Below the pieces are notes generated by a model. The model was not told where the DNA came from. It did not search any database and was given only the letters and a program-made list of their open reading frames with translations. The position numbers and the translations under genes were made by a program. DNA of 64,000 nucleotides from Druceiella hillmani (taxonomy: Eukaryota > Arthropoda > Insecta > Lepidoptera > Hepialidae), in NCBI GenBank assembly GCA_039881145.1, contig JAYKKI010000003.1, forward strand, positions 2,291,001 to 2,355,000, given 5' to 3'. Numbering within the stretch: position 1 is the stretch's first letter; each line of letters starts with the position of its first letter. Below, piece after piece: positions 38,901 to 50,088 of the stretch.

Positions 38901-40343
38901 AATCATAATAACATGAAGATTTTCTCTAATTCATTTTACAAATTAGTTTACTAAATACTTTCTGTTCTTTCTGCAAAATATGTTCTTTTAAATCCACTTA
39001 TAAAAGTGTTCACAATTATAAATTTATTTCGCCAATAAAGCAGAAAAATTAGGTCTTCCACATGTTATTATGTATGCTGCTCTGTAAGCGTGAAATTGAT
39101 AATTACAATATCGATCGATATTTTTTGGTCTTTCAAATATATGACTAAAAGTATAAATGGCCTTCCTTTTATAAAAATTTAGCAAAAGAAGAAAGGACTT
39201 TTCTTCAAAACATCTCAAAAGTCACAACAATTGCATCAATAGCAAAAATATTTTTAAAACATCTAAAGAGATTATTCTGTTTTATAGATTGCCGAACTCT
39301 AATAGTATAATATAGAAATTATACCGTTTTTTTGAAGTATCGATTAGATTTTTCATGGTTACTTTGTATTGATTCTGATCGAATTAATGTTTATATAAAT
39401 AAATTATTTCAGGTAAACAGGCAGGCAGTGTGTGTATTTATTTTTAAGAAATGGGTATAAATTTAAATTAGGTTACTTACGTAGCTACGAGATAAATGTT
39501 ATTTAGAACGCAATTTGCTCGGTCAGCCTTTTAAAGTCTGTTTTGGTGCAGTCATATCTTACCAAAATTATAGTATCAAATAAATCCAAATATGAAAATA
39601 TTAAAGTTATTTGTTAAAAATAAATCAGTCACCATGGTTTTCAAAATGTAATGAGTTTACCAGGAAATTTTATTAATAATGAAGAAAATTTTAATAATAA
39701 TCGCCCTCACACAGTCCAAACATTCATTCGGCATGGCTAATGTACCACATACTGTCGAGGAAGTTCATGGTTCTCAACTCAATTACCAATATTTTCCAAA
39801 ATCGCATCGTTTCTCGTGAAACTAATTATGTGAAATCGACCGGTATGTACGAGTAATTGATACTTGAAAGGTTTACTTGCTAACCTTAAATTTGCACCAC
39901 AAAATATATCACAACTTGTTATAAATACTGATTAAAGCTGGGTTCATTATTTTTACTAAATGGCTTAATATTTCGAAACATTTGAATTAAGTGTTAAACC
40001 TCTAAAATTATTTTTACGCATTATCTACTTATGGTTGTAACGTGTATTTTAATTAATTATACGTTTTATTCCACTCACAAACTTATAAATCAGAACAAAG
40101 ATTTTTTTATCTGTATTTAATAATATTAATCGACTTATGTTTCAGAGTAACTATATAACATATTTTACCTAATAATTATCGATAATAGAAATATGTGTCA
40201 AGTCATTGCATTTTCAGGATTATTTAGGAAAATAAAAATGTACATTTTTTTTACTTCTTAATTTATTGGTTCACAAACATAATTTTATAAGGTATCGGCA
40301 ATGATCAGTATGAGAAGGTTATTTACTATATTTATAAGACTTT

Positions 40344-40424
40344 ATTTTCCGAAATCGTTACCTCAAACGACTCATGAACAATTTTCCGAAATCGTTACCT
40401 CGTTATAAAAGTGTTCATGAGTCG
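40344..40424. repeat. Local 21-bp direct repeat overlapping a 13-bp inverted repeat
   Basis: ATTTTCCGAAATCGTTACCTC occurs at 40344-40364 and 40381-40401. CGACTCATGAACA (40368-40380) is inverted at 40412-40424. Confidence 0.9.
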
Positions 40425-41568
40425 ATTATGCATTAAAATTTCAAAAATATTATTTGTTGTATTTTGTTGTCACTTATTTTTCTTGTCTTTTCATGATTCA
40501 TCTCAATATTAGTATTTTGTTAAGCATCAACAAATATAAAAGGTAGGTAGGTTTTTCCTTACAACTTTGCTTGATTCAAATTATGTGGATTAAATTATAC
40601 GTCGAAGTTTAATAGGATTACTTCCCAAAATAATATAAAATATTGTCGTCATTACTTATATTTACCTAATGAGAAATGTTATTAAAAATGGTTAACTTGC
40701 ACGGTTGTATTGAACGCCTGATTTGTGATATCTTTATTTGCATAGCGTTTCAAAATCAGTAATAACCATACCCCAAAAACTTTTGTCAAAAACAGTTCAA
40801 GGTTTACTAAGGAAACCGCTTCACTTGGGAAAGTTTCCTATCTTCATTAATCTATATGCACCTATTAGTAATGTCACCTGATGTTGTTTGGTGATTTGGA
40901 AACGACGGAAACTCAAATCACCGAGTACATACGATCTACGTTTACCTACGTCGTATTCAAAAATAATTATTAAATAGAAGGGGTCTTGAAAAGACGTTTA
41001 ATTTAAACGAAGAATCTTTTGAGATGGTATCAACGAATTTATGACAGGACGAAGGTAACAATTCCTTTATCCACCTACTCTTTCATGACATGGTACATAA
41101 AATAAATTTCAAAATAAATGTACCTTTCAGCAGGTAAAAAACATAACTTTCAAATATTAAAGATATTCCCAAATTATTTTCGTCGCTTCCGAAAAAACTT
41201 ATTCAAATACACGGAAGAAAGAAAGTCGCAAATGTTGCTCTTCTCTTTCATTGTTTATAATGTCTATTTATTTCGTTAATAATGAGACAAAAGTATTATT
41301 TAATTATGTTGTGTGTAAATACATTTATTATTTACCTCTAAATTACCTCTGATTGTGAAAGTGTAAAGAAGAATATTAATAAAACGTTTTGTTTAAGTGA
41401 ACATATTGAACGTTGTTTTCAAAATATTCTATATATTTTATAATTGCCGAACAAATTATAGAACCGAACTTACCTACATTGGATTTATTTTTTTCAAGAC
41501 ATAAATTTATTAAAGAGATTTATTAAAAATTAATATCTGATCCCATTAAATGTATTTGTGTTATTTAA

Positions 41569-41860
41569 CCCTAGAAAGATAGTCTGCGTAAAATTGACGC
41601 ATGCGTTTGCGAAATATAGCTGTCTCTTTCTAAATAGCGCGAATCAACAGGCGTCCGTTGAGGACATCTCATTCGTCGCTGGGAGCTGCCGTGTGGCGTA
41701 CGTGTTGTTAAGGTAAGTGTCACCGATTTTAAAATATAACGACCGCGTGAGTCAAAATTACGCATGATTATCTTTTACGTGACTTTTATAATTTTCACTT
41801 GTATGATAGCTATTAATTTTTGATGTTATTACAACTAGATATGATTACTTATAATTATAT
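41569..41860 (+). promoter_or_regulatory. piggyBac left-end control region
   Basis: Terminal repeat, subterminal repeat and 5' leader of the transposase. In IFP2 this end carries the transposase promoter and binding sites needed for excision. The same blocks are present here, including repeated TGCGT/ACGCA motifs and ACGACCGCGTGAGTCAAAAT. Confidence 0.7.
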
Positions 41861-41898
41861 TATTCTTTTTATAAATATTGAAGCAAAACTATAAAAAT

Positions 41899-43690
41899 AT
41901 GGGGAGTAGAAATTTGGACGAAGATGATATCCTGGCTGCTCTTATGCAGAACGATGAAGAGCTTCCCTGTGAGGATACCGATAGTGAAGTAGCGGACCAC
42001 GAAAGTGAAGATGACGTGCAGAGCGACACAGAAGAAGCTTTTACACAAGAAGACCACAGGTACAAGAAGACCAGCCGACGCCAAGTGGAAGTGCAATCCT
42101 AGACGGGCAAAGCAGTTTCGAACAACCAGGCTCCACATCGGCCTCTCGTAGGGTCTTGCGACAGAGGACTATCAGAGGTAGGAATAAACATTGTTGGTCG
42201 ACTTCAAAGTCAACGAGGCGTGGCAGAGTGTCAGCGAGTAACATTGTTCGAGCTCAAAGAGGTCCAAGCCGCATGTGCCGTAATGTATATGATCCCGTCT
42301 TATGCTTCAATATGTTTATTACTGATGAGATAATTACCGAAATCGTACGATGGACTAACGCCGAGATATCATTGAAGAGACGGGATTCTATGAAAGGTGC
42401 TACATTTCGTGATACACATGAGGATGAAATTCGCGCTTTATTTGGTATACTAGTAATGACGGCTATAAGAAAAGATAATCATATGTCCACTGACGAGCTC
42501 TTTGATCGATCTTTTACAATGGTGTACGTCTCTGTGATGAGTCGTGATCGTTTTGATTTCTTGATACGATGTCTTAGAATGGATGACAAAACCGTACGAC
42601 CCACACTTAGAAAAAATGATGTTTTTGCTCCTGTTAGAAAAATATGGGATCTCTTCATCTATCAATGCATACACAATTATACTCCAGGGGCTCATTTGAT
42701 AATAGACGAACAGTTACTTGGATTTAGAGGGCGGTGTCCGTTTAGGATGTATATTCCCAACAAGCCAAGTAAGCATGGCATAAAAATCCTCATGATGTGT
42801 GACAGTGGTACTAAGTACATTATAAATGGAATACCCTATTTGGGAAGGGGAACTCAGACTAATGGGGTGCCTCTCGGAGAATTCTATGTAAAGGAATTAT
42901 CAAAGCCTGTGCATGGAACTTGTCGTAATATAACGTGCGACAATTGGTTTACCTCGAACCCTTTGGCGAAAAGCTTACTCCAAGAACCTTACAAGTTAAC
43001 ACTTGTGGGAACCGTACGATCGAACAAACCGCGAGATACCAGAAGAACTAAAAAACAGTCGCTCTAGGCCAGTCGGGACATCAATGTTTTGTTTCGATGG
43101 ACCTCTTACTCTTGTCTCATATAAACCGAAACCGGCAAAAATGGTTTACCTGTTATCGTCTTGTGATGATGATGAACGAAGCTACTGGTAAGCCAGATAT
43201 GATTATGTATTATAATCAAACAAAAGGTGGAGTAGACACTCTAGACCAAATGTGTTCTCTGATGTCGTGTAGTAGGAAGACAAATAGGTGGTTTATGGCT
43301 TTATTGTATGGAGTTATAAACATTGCTTGCATAAATGCATATATAATTTATAGCCACAATGTTAACAGCAAAGGGGAAAAGCCTCTAAGTCGCAAACATT
43401 TCATGAAAAACCTTAGCTTGGGTCTTCTTCTTTGGGCTTCTACGTTTTTGCGTAGGCGTTTCGACGCTCCTACTTTGAAAATATATTTGCGAGATAATAT
43501 CTCCAATATGTTGCCTAATGAAGTACCTGGTACATCAGAAGATCAAGCTGATGAGCCTATAGTAAAGAAACGTATTTACTGTACTTTCTGCCTGTCTAAA
43601 ACAAGACGGAAAGCTAATGCTTCTTGTAAAAAATGTAAAAAAACAATATGTCGTGAGCATAATATTGATATGTGCCAGAGCTGTTTGTAA
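41899..43690 (+). pseudogene. piggyBac transposase, frameshifted
   Basis: Starts at ATG 41899 (MGSRNLDEDDILAALMQND), the start used by IFP2, and ends at TAA 43688-43690. The acidic N-terminus is followed by the DDE/D core. The catalytic aspartates are all present: in IIDEQLLGFRG (about 42700), ITCDNWFTS (about 42935) and KGGVDTLDQMCS (about 43225-43255, which holds two). The C-terminal cysteine-rich domain is complete (YCTFCLSKTRRK, then CKKCKKTICREHNIDMCQSC). Indels at about 42050, 43030 and 43170 each change the frame, so it cannot make the full protein. There is also an in-frame expansion near 43415 relative to IFP2. Few stops exist within the blocks, so inactivation looks recent compared with the other elements here. 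Confidence 0.95.
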
Positions 43691-43973
43691 CTAATTTTTA
43701 TAAAACTTTATGTTCGTTATATTTATAAGATATCTTAATTGTTGATTTTTTATAAAATAATGACTGATTATTGAAGTAAAATATGACAGAGTGAATGTTA
43801 AAAAAAAATGTTGATTTGTAACAGAAGTTTAAAGTTTTTGTTTTTTTTTATGAATAAATGATTATAAACAAATTGTCTGCAGTATTAATTATTCCAATAT
43901 TTATGCAAATATATAATAACATATATTTTTTTGAAATAAATTAGGAAATTTCAACCTACCACTAATTAAAACA
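43691..43973 (+). other. piggyBac 3' untranslated region
   Basis: Between the stop codon and the right subterminal repeat. An AATAAA (in ATGAATAAATG, near 43852-43862) is a plausible poly(A) signal. Confidence 0.5.
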
Positions 43974-44039
43974 CATGCGTAAATTTTACGCATGACATCT
44001 TTTCCGTACTACACAATATGATTATCTTTCTAGGGTTAA

Positions 44040-45105
44040 GCACCAGCAACTATTTCATAAAGTACGATTGTGCTATGCACTATTAATATCCACATCGTTT
44101 CCTTTTCCACTAAAGAAATTTGTATATACAATCTGTAACAAAGAACGTGTCCTATTATTTATACAGTGACTCTCTTCATCAAACTAAGTAGAAAATGTTA
44201 ACGCACCTGGGAAATATTGTCGACCGTTTCTGAAAAAATACTGCCAAATTTGTAATTTTAACGGAAAAGAATTTGCATTTTTTTAGTAAAGCATGCTTCA
44301 AATATACTCATAATTAGTATAAACCTGAAGTAAAAAAACACCAAGAAGATGTTAAAAGTTTCACAAAACCTTTTCATTAACGCAAAATATTATTACGAAA
44401 TCGTCAACGCTAAATGTTAGAGGTGGCGTAACTGCCAATCGACATAGCCACCGCGCTGTTAGGTAACGTTGCCTTATAGTTCATTTCTGTTATTTTAAAT
44501 ATTTGTAGTAGCCGCAGTGTCCGTTAAACTGGGGACATATGAACAAGTATTATTTTTTCCGGGTTATTATGTGATATGATATGAATGACTTACAAAACAT
44601 TTATTATTGTAAAATAGTTTCGTTTTTAGTTTAATGCTGATATTCCTATATTTGTTTTCGATTTGCATCATGGTTATAACTTGTTCCTTTCATCATATGT
44701 TTTTTTTTTTTTGTAATCTTACGCATTATTTCTTTTTTCTAGTTTTGTCTAAATCGAGGTCTTTATGTTAATTCCATTGGATTGCATGTAATTCTTTCTA
44801 CTTTTGGCAATGGTTTTTATACCTGCGATTAGGAATAAATCGTACAAAAGACTCTTTCTTTGTGACATTACTTCCGTGACATTTTTTTCTTTGCAGGTTG
44901 CTAAAGATTTGGATGAAACATTGAACTATGCAGCTGTTATAGTTGGTAACGCACGTTGCTACTCTGGATGAATTGAGTGGAGCAAAAGCTTCAGTTATAT
45001 CGACATACTCCTTTTATGATTGCCCAGCATTATGTACCGAAGCTTCGTAAATCGTCTTCTTTTATGAAATATTTATTACCTGACAATAATTTTATTGCTC
45101 TAAGG
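44040..45105. other. AT-rich stretch with a possible exon remnant
   Basis: At 44880-44897 a pyrimidine tract ends in TTTCTTTGCAG, a good splice-acceptor match. The following bases read KDLDETLNYAAVIVG and, after one shift, THVATLDELSGAKASVISTY up to a stop near 45050. I recognise no family. This may be an exon of an unknown gene or an older mobile element. A somewhat GC-richer stretch lies at 44420-44530, unassigned. Confidence 0.25.
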
Positions 45106-45194
45106 CAGCGGTATTCATACCTTTTTTTTAATCGGGCCATACGTCCAAATTTTAAACTGTAACTGGGCCACTGAATCCTAACTAACTAGGGAAC

Positions 45195-46080
45195 TTTTTC
45201 TGCGTCTGTATCCTACGTTCGATAGCAAGCTTTTGTGTCTTATATGTAGAGAAAGCATTGTTATGAAAAAGTTTAATGATATGGGTCAATTCCAAATCAA
45301 ACATAAATCATTCAACGAAAATTTCCCTGTTGGATTACCTTTGAGAGCTAAGAAGTTGAGACGTTTGAATCAATCTTTACACCAGCAAAAATGTTATAGC
45401 GGTAGCGATAGCACAAGAAGAAGCAGTTATAAAGTCAACTTTTTGAATATGCTACCTGCTTGCCAAAAAATTTTTTGACAACTTTTACCCATGCGTAAAT
45501 TTTGAAAGAATGTATGTCAATATCGTCCGAGTCTTTATTAGAGAAGTTTTAAAAAAAATAAGATTTTTGGTGAATTGAAAAAAAGCTACAGTTAGATTCC
45601 ATAGGTGTACGGCAAATCGAAACTATGTTTGAGAATTTGCTTTTATAAATCACAACAAACATTAAAAAATGTCAATATTCAGTGACGCGAGTACGACATT
45701 TCTTCAACGGCTCAGTGTGCAGTATTTGTTCGATTCTCCTTGCGAAATTTTCAAATCTATAAAGGGTTTTTTAAAACGATTCCTTTGAAAGGTCTGACTT
45801 GCGGCAAAGATTTTTTGGGGGCAATAAAGAGTCTTTTGAAAGCCTGAAAAAAATGAAAATTGATATTGACGACTGGTAAAGAAAATCGTTTTGTTGCTTT
45901 GTTAAAAAATTAGCTTTACACAAATACAATAGCTACACATTGCATACTTCACCAAGAAAACCTATGTGCACGAGTTGCTAATAAAAGATTGGATTCAGGT
46001 ATGAAAACGGTAATAAATATTTTTAATTTCATAAAACAGGAGTCGTCTGGGAAATGTTACAAATAGGTGGAAAAATCAAC
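45195..46080 (+). pseudogene. hAT transposase (GTF2IRD2-like), internally deleted and frameshifted
   Basis: A zinc-finger-like start near 45200-45300 has CLICRES, KKFNDMGQFQIKHKSF, the CxxC...H..KH pattern of BED-type fingers in this group. LPLRAKKLRRLNQSL and SSYKVNF follow, in 45233-45478. After shifts come VRQIETMFENLLLQI-like sequence near 45615-45650, a stretch near 45660-45720 resembling SADESTD.S..AQ, and NFQIYKEFFKTIPLKG near 45745-45785. Near 45920-45965 is LHCILHQENLCARV-like sequence, the LHCxIHQExLCA motif of the group. The first acidic catalytic motif region is present and the C-terminal dimerisation domain is missing. Not functional. Confidence 0.75.
46035..46074 (+). repeat. 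40-bp dispersed duplicate, copy 1
   Basis: AAACAGGAGTCGTCTGGGAA... recurs at 47358-47397 with a single G/A change. Flanks are unrelated on both sides. Confidence 0.9.
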
Positions 46081-46089
46081 AAAATAATT

Positions 46090-46158
46090 AAGAATACTGC
46101 TCAATTTCATGTACCTCTCTCATTAGTAATAAAGAATACTGCTCAATTTCATGGACCT
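46090..46158. repeat. Short direct repeat at the 3' part of the hAT copy
   Basis: AAGAATACTGCTCAATTTCA begins at 46090 and again at 46131, each continuing through TG/ACCTC for about 28 bases with one difference. Confidence 0.9.
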
Positions 46159-46534
46159 CATTAATTTTTTTAAAAATGTTTTTTCTCCCAATACAAGTTA
46201 TAAAAAAATATTTCATTTGATTTTTAATTTTAATAAGAGCCTGTGATATTTCTACCCAGCCCGGCGGCGGCGACACGGGTCACTTCCTAAGTGCTCACGG
46301 CTCACCAGTTTGAGTATCGCTACACTAAAACATATAGTATTATGTACATGCAATCAGTCCTAGGGTATGTATTTCTCAGTAGTATTTCATTGGAGGCAAG
46401 TACTCGTCACTTCAATGTAGTCGTTCTTTAGAAACTTAAAGTAGGATTTATAAAAGCTGTATACGATATGAAAAGGATAAGAGACCAGAATGATATCATA
46501 ATCACGCTAAAATTTGGTTACTTCTAAATTTTTG

Positions 46535-47030
46535 GTATGTGTGCCTTGGCCATCTAACAAACCAATATTTGTCTTTTACACACTATTTTCTAATCTTTTT
46601 GCATTTTGTAAAAATTGCAGCAATTAAACAAAGAGATCTGATGTAATCCATTCGTTTTTTTGCAACCATTTACAATGTTTGATGGTGTTTAATTTCCTTG
46701 TTGCATTCTTTCTATATGCACTTGATATTATTATACTTCCATCTCAATTGAGAAGGCTCCCACATAACGTTTGCCTTTTTGAACAATGACTTACGTATTG
46801 TTTACGTAATCTTACGATGGATAACGTAGTCTTAACCGCATTATAAATTTGGTCGACAGTCATCTTGTGTTCACCGGGAATACTTTCATATTTGTCAAAA
46901 AACTTGGTGATATGCTTAATTCCTTAGTTTTCACGATTGAGGTTACTTCCAGTCTATGTAAGGAATTAGTGGAATGATCTTTCAAAAGTTTGTAAAACCA
47001 TTTTTAAAGCCCATTTTGTTTTTTTTTCTT
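46535..47030 (-). pseudogene. pogo/Tigger/Jerky-type (DDE_1) transposase remnant
   Basis: Minus-strand fragments in family order. After an LEVTSIVKTKELS stretch (about 46940-46985) comes FFDKYESIPGEHKMTVDQIY (about 46860-46920), corresponding to the region before the first catalytic motif. The motif itself (family NxDET) reads NAVKT, so the first catalytic Asp and Glu are lost. Next is KRQTLCGSLLN.DGSIIISSA (about 46730-46800), then WLQKNEWITSDLF (about 46625-46670), and finally GLLDGQGTHT (about 46545-46575). That last piece matches LLLDGHxSH and keeps the second catalytic Asp. Stops and shifts between blocks show a dead copy. The N-terminal CENP-B-like DNA-binding half is not recognisable upstream. 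Confidence 0.7.
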
Positions 47031-47357
47031 AAACTTAAATTTAAATGAGTTTTGTCTTTGAGTTACTAATTAAATTTAAAAAAATTGTAAATCTATGCTG
47101 TAATTAATTCAAGGTACAGTTTGCTTTAAAAACATCAGGTTTACCAAACTTAGTTCTCTCGTTCAAACTATTCAAATGATATAATGTGGGTGTCGGGATA
47201 TTATATTTATAACTTATTTATTTATTCATATATTTCTTGAATACTCTGCGTCAAATATACAGATTTACTCAAAAAGATTGGCAGAGAATTAAGGAAGGTA
47301 ATTTTTTAAATCTATAATTCTATTATTTTTTATGTCGGATCTAGAAACAAATTTGAA

Positions 47358-47397
47358 AACAGGAGTCGTCTAGGAAATGTTACAAATAGGTGGAAAA
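47358..47397 (+). repeat. 40-bp dispersed duplicate, copy 2
   Basis: AAACAGGAGTCGTCTAGGAA..., the partner of 46035-46074, 1.3 kb away in the same orientation. Confidence 0.9.
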
Positions 47398-47539
47398 ATT
47401 ACAGAACTGAAAGAAATATCTAATATAAATATAAGGAGTCTAACAAATATTTAAAAAATTTAATTAAAACAACAGGCTTATCCGAGTACAAGATTCCGTT
47501 CCGCCCCATAGTTGCGGGAAGCTGCATGTCTGAGCGTTT

Positions 47540-47662
47540 TCATCTGACGTACGAGCAAAATGCTTTCAAGACAGACTTAATACTAGCTTCAACATTCTGA
47601 ACGTACGCGTTATGCAAGGCTCTCATATCAAACTTCACTTGTTTGCGGCAAGAACCGGACAT
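47540..47662 (-). CDS. Possible short coding remnant (40 codons), unassigned
   Basis: On the minus strand, ATG 47662 opens a frame reading MSGSCRKQVKFDMRALHNAY and ending in a TGA after KAFCSYVR. It lies in a patch richer in G and C than its surroundings that extends to about 47475. Composition is protein-like, but no family is recognised and the frame is short. It may be a fragment of a larger pseudogene. Confidence 0.25.
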   Translation of the reverse strand: MSGSCRKQVKFDMRALHNAYVQNVEASIKSVLKAFCSYVR

Positions 47663-48825
47663 TTTATGATCATAACCTGAACTATATTTTTATGGCCTTT
47701 ATTGTAAAAGAGATATTACCTGAATAGTCGGATAATATTATTGTTAAACTATGTATTCAGGTATATTAGGTATCGACATTTTCATTGGGTCTTTAAATTT
47801 TTAAACAATGTCCCGCGGAAATGCATTTATTTTAAGAATAATTTTGATAAAATCTACCCACTCGATATTACCTGATGCTCCGGTAACACATTACGAATTA
47901 ACAAATGTATACTTACATCGTACGTACCACCATATATTTATTCTTCTAATTTCAATAAACCCAATTTCCCTGCTTAGAGTATCCTGTCTCCATGTATTGT
48001 TTTTTCTTTGTTACAATTATCTAAAAAATAACAAACATTTGAATAATGTTACAATTAAAAAATTAAACCTAACAAACAATCATAATAATAATAATTGTGT
48101 AAATACTTCAGTCTTACCCGTACCAATAATCAAGTCATCGCAAGTACGACTTAAAGGAAACAGAACAGAAACAAATGAAAATCAACATTATTAATCTTAC
48201 CTGAAAAACTCGTTTTAAAAACACGGTTTGTCTATGAATGAATGCCAAAGTACTAGAAAAACAGGTAATAATTAAAAAAATAACATCTTCGCCACATGCT
48301 TTTTAGCAATCCCTTACGAATGAACCAAAATTTTATAAAATAACGGTTCGAAACTTGTTTTTTATTTTCACAATGCAAATTATCTAAATTTGCATGATAA
48401 TAATTAGCATGATTTTGATGGAAATGTTTATTGTTGCAGATAAACTTGTTCGACAGAATATTTCAAATCTGCATTGCTAAATGTCGCCGAGCATTTACGT
48501 GTACCAAATATTCGAAGAGTATAACTTAGGTAGTAATAAAACTAATGCAACTTTAATTAGAATTTTGAAACCCCTTCACGTAAACGACAAACCTAGAAAT
48601 ATAGTAACTTTAATGAAAATTTATAATAAAAGCTATTGAATAACTTTTAAATCGATTTGTTTAGCCGTTTTTCATTATTAAGTAACAAACAAACGTGATA
48701 AGGATAAAGATTGAAACGATAATCCAGACAAACACCAAATACCATAATTAGGCAGTAATTGATTGGTATCCGCTATTTTTTTTCTATGTGAAAATAATGT
48801 ATACGAACACTGCCAAACAATATAT
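47663..48825. other. AT-rich intergenic stretch
   Basis: One open frame of 128 codons starts at ATG 47808. Its Asn-rich C-terminus and lack of domains suggest a chance frame. Nothing else seen. Confidence 0.4.
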
Positions 48826-49310
48826 TAAGGCGGGTGTCCTGCGCCAAAAATCTAACAGAACAATCGAACAAAATATGTTTAGGGAACATGTTAGCTAGGC
48901 ATAACCGTCGCCTGCATTATAACCGAATAGTCGATGCTCAATGTAAAATAATTTTTCATTTGAGTTAAAAAAGACATACTTGAATTTATTAAGCTATTTT
49001 TCATATAGAATGAACAAAAATATATTGTCTTTATTTCAATTCATATTATCTTCAAAACACTGAAAAATTTTAATATTTCTCTGACTCACGTTGCAAACAG
49101 GAGCGAGTGACATGTGCGATGTTTGAAAGCAACGGCGGAATAAACATTTTCCTTCCCTCGCAGGCGAACGGGTAATGTTATCCATTCGAGTCGGATAACG
49201 TGTTTGCATGTTTTTGTTCAACAAAGCATTTTGGCCACGCCACCATTTTGTTAGAAAACATGTTATGGCCCATTTCTAACAAAAATATGATCGCATGAGA
49301 CCCGGCTTTA
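48826..49310. mobile_element. Candidate MITE with ~18-bp terminal inverted repeats
   Basis: The left end TAAGGCGGGTGTCCTGCG (48826-48843) and right end CGCATGAGACCCGGCTTTA (49292-49310, inverted) match at about 15 of 18 positions with one gap. Both ends are GC-rich in an AT-rich background. The left end is preceded by T, giving a possible TTAA. Inside, near the right end, is a 12-bp hairpin (49246-49257 with 49273-49284). There is no transposase. The family is not recognised; about 485 bp fits a MITE. Confidence 0.45.
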
Positions 49311-49574
49311 GATATACACGTGGTTTCTGTTAAGGTCGTAGTATCTTACAGTGGTTTAGAAATATTCTAAAGAAGATATGTAGAACTATCAAAAGAACAT
49401 AGCTAATGTACTAATGATAACTAAAAAAAACTATTTCCTATACTATTCTTAAAATTACTGAAATCTTAACACTTTTTAATGTTCTCGGCTCAAATGAATT
49501 TCGTAACTTGAAATAGTAAATTCGAAATAAATAAGGCCCTTGTGGAGGAAATTTATGTTTTTTTCTGAATATTT

Positions 49575-49579
<5 letters not shown>

Positions 49580-49626
<47 letters not shown>
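49580..49626. repeat. (TA)n microsatellite
   Basis: Pure TA tract of about 47 bases. Confidence 0.95.
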
Positions 49627-49629
<3 letters not shown>

Positions 49630-50088
49630 TGTTATAAGTGTTAATTATAGCAACATAATCGATCAATGAGTTTATGTTTATGCCAAAAAGTGTCATGTTT
49701 CGTAGTGAAACTTCCTGTGAGGTAAACTGATGTGAGAGACGAATGCACTTATTGTCACGTGAAACGTCTTACAAGGTTTCCATTCTTGTTTTTGCCTCAC
49801 GGATTCCTTAAAAATAGAGTAAACACTCATAAATATAGAAAATATTCTTTTTGTCCAGAAGAATCGGAATGAAATATTTGCCAAGTGAAAAGAAAACGAA
49901 AATATGCTGCAATATAAATTGGCGAAAATGTGTTGAAATATAATAAAAAAATAAATAGAACTTGGACAAACAGAACAAATACGATTTTTATATGGTTTGA
50001 TGATTGCACATGAACATTTCGTTTTATTGAATAATCAAAATGCGGATATGAGAAAAAAAAATTGAATTTGCTACGTAACAGGTCTTTT

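Larger units (their letters stand above)
34641..41564. other. Long AT-rich intergenic stretch
   Basis: About 6.9 kb without a recognisable gene on either strand. It contains a pair of competing hairpins at 35862-35951, a small GC-rich islet near 35620-35690 (TTGCGCGGTGTTACGCGTGA) of unknown nature, and a local direct duplication at 40344-40424. Confidence 0.5.
41565..44039 (+). mobile_element. piggyBac (IFP2-like) DNA transposon, near full length, with TTAA duplication
   Basis: Flanking TTAA at 41565-41568 and 44036-44039. The element proper is 41569-44035 (2467 bp, against about 2.47 kb for the Trichoplusia ni IFP2 element). The 13-bp terminal repeats CCCTAGAAAGATA (41569-41581 and, inverted, 44023-44035) are perfect. 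Next to the left end, after a 3-bp spacer, is the 19-bp subterminal repeat TGCGTAAAATTGACGCATG (41585-41603). On the right its inverted copy (43974-43992, one mismatch) is 30 bp from the end, where IFP2 has 31. This asymmetric end architecture and the following left-end sequence (CTCTTTCTAAATAGCGCGAA, then AACGACCGCGTGAGTCAAAA) match the moth element closely. The ends look competent for mobilisation in trans. Confidence 0.97.
45098..46330 (+). mobile_element. hAT element, GTF2IRD2/SCAND3-like group, with both ends
   Basis: The left end CAGCGGTATTCATACC (45106) and right end (inverse TAGCGATACTCAAACTGG, ending 46322) form degenerate hAT terminal repeats. Flanking octamers CTCTAAGG (45098-45105) and CACTAAAA (46323-46330) agree at five of eight positions, as expected for an old 8-bp target duplication. 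The left terminal region also has the hAT-typical run CTTTTTTTTAATCGGGCCA. At about 1.2 kb the copy is internally deleted compared with autonomous relatives of 2-3 kb. Confidence 0.75.

Noticed and set aside
42450..42695. Minus-strand frame within piggyBac
   Set aside because: Antisense shadow of the transposase.
47808..48194. 128-codon frame starting MSRGNAFILR
   Set aside because: Low-complexity Asn-rich end, no recognisable domain, AT-rich background; treated as chance.
49036..49224. Minus-strand 62-codon frame
   Set aside because: Lies inside the candidate MITE and shows no protein family features.
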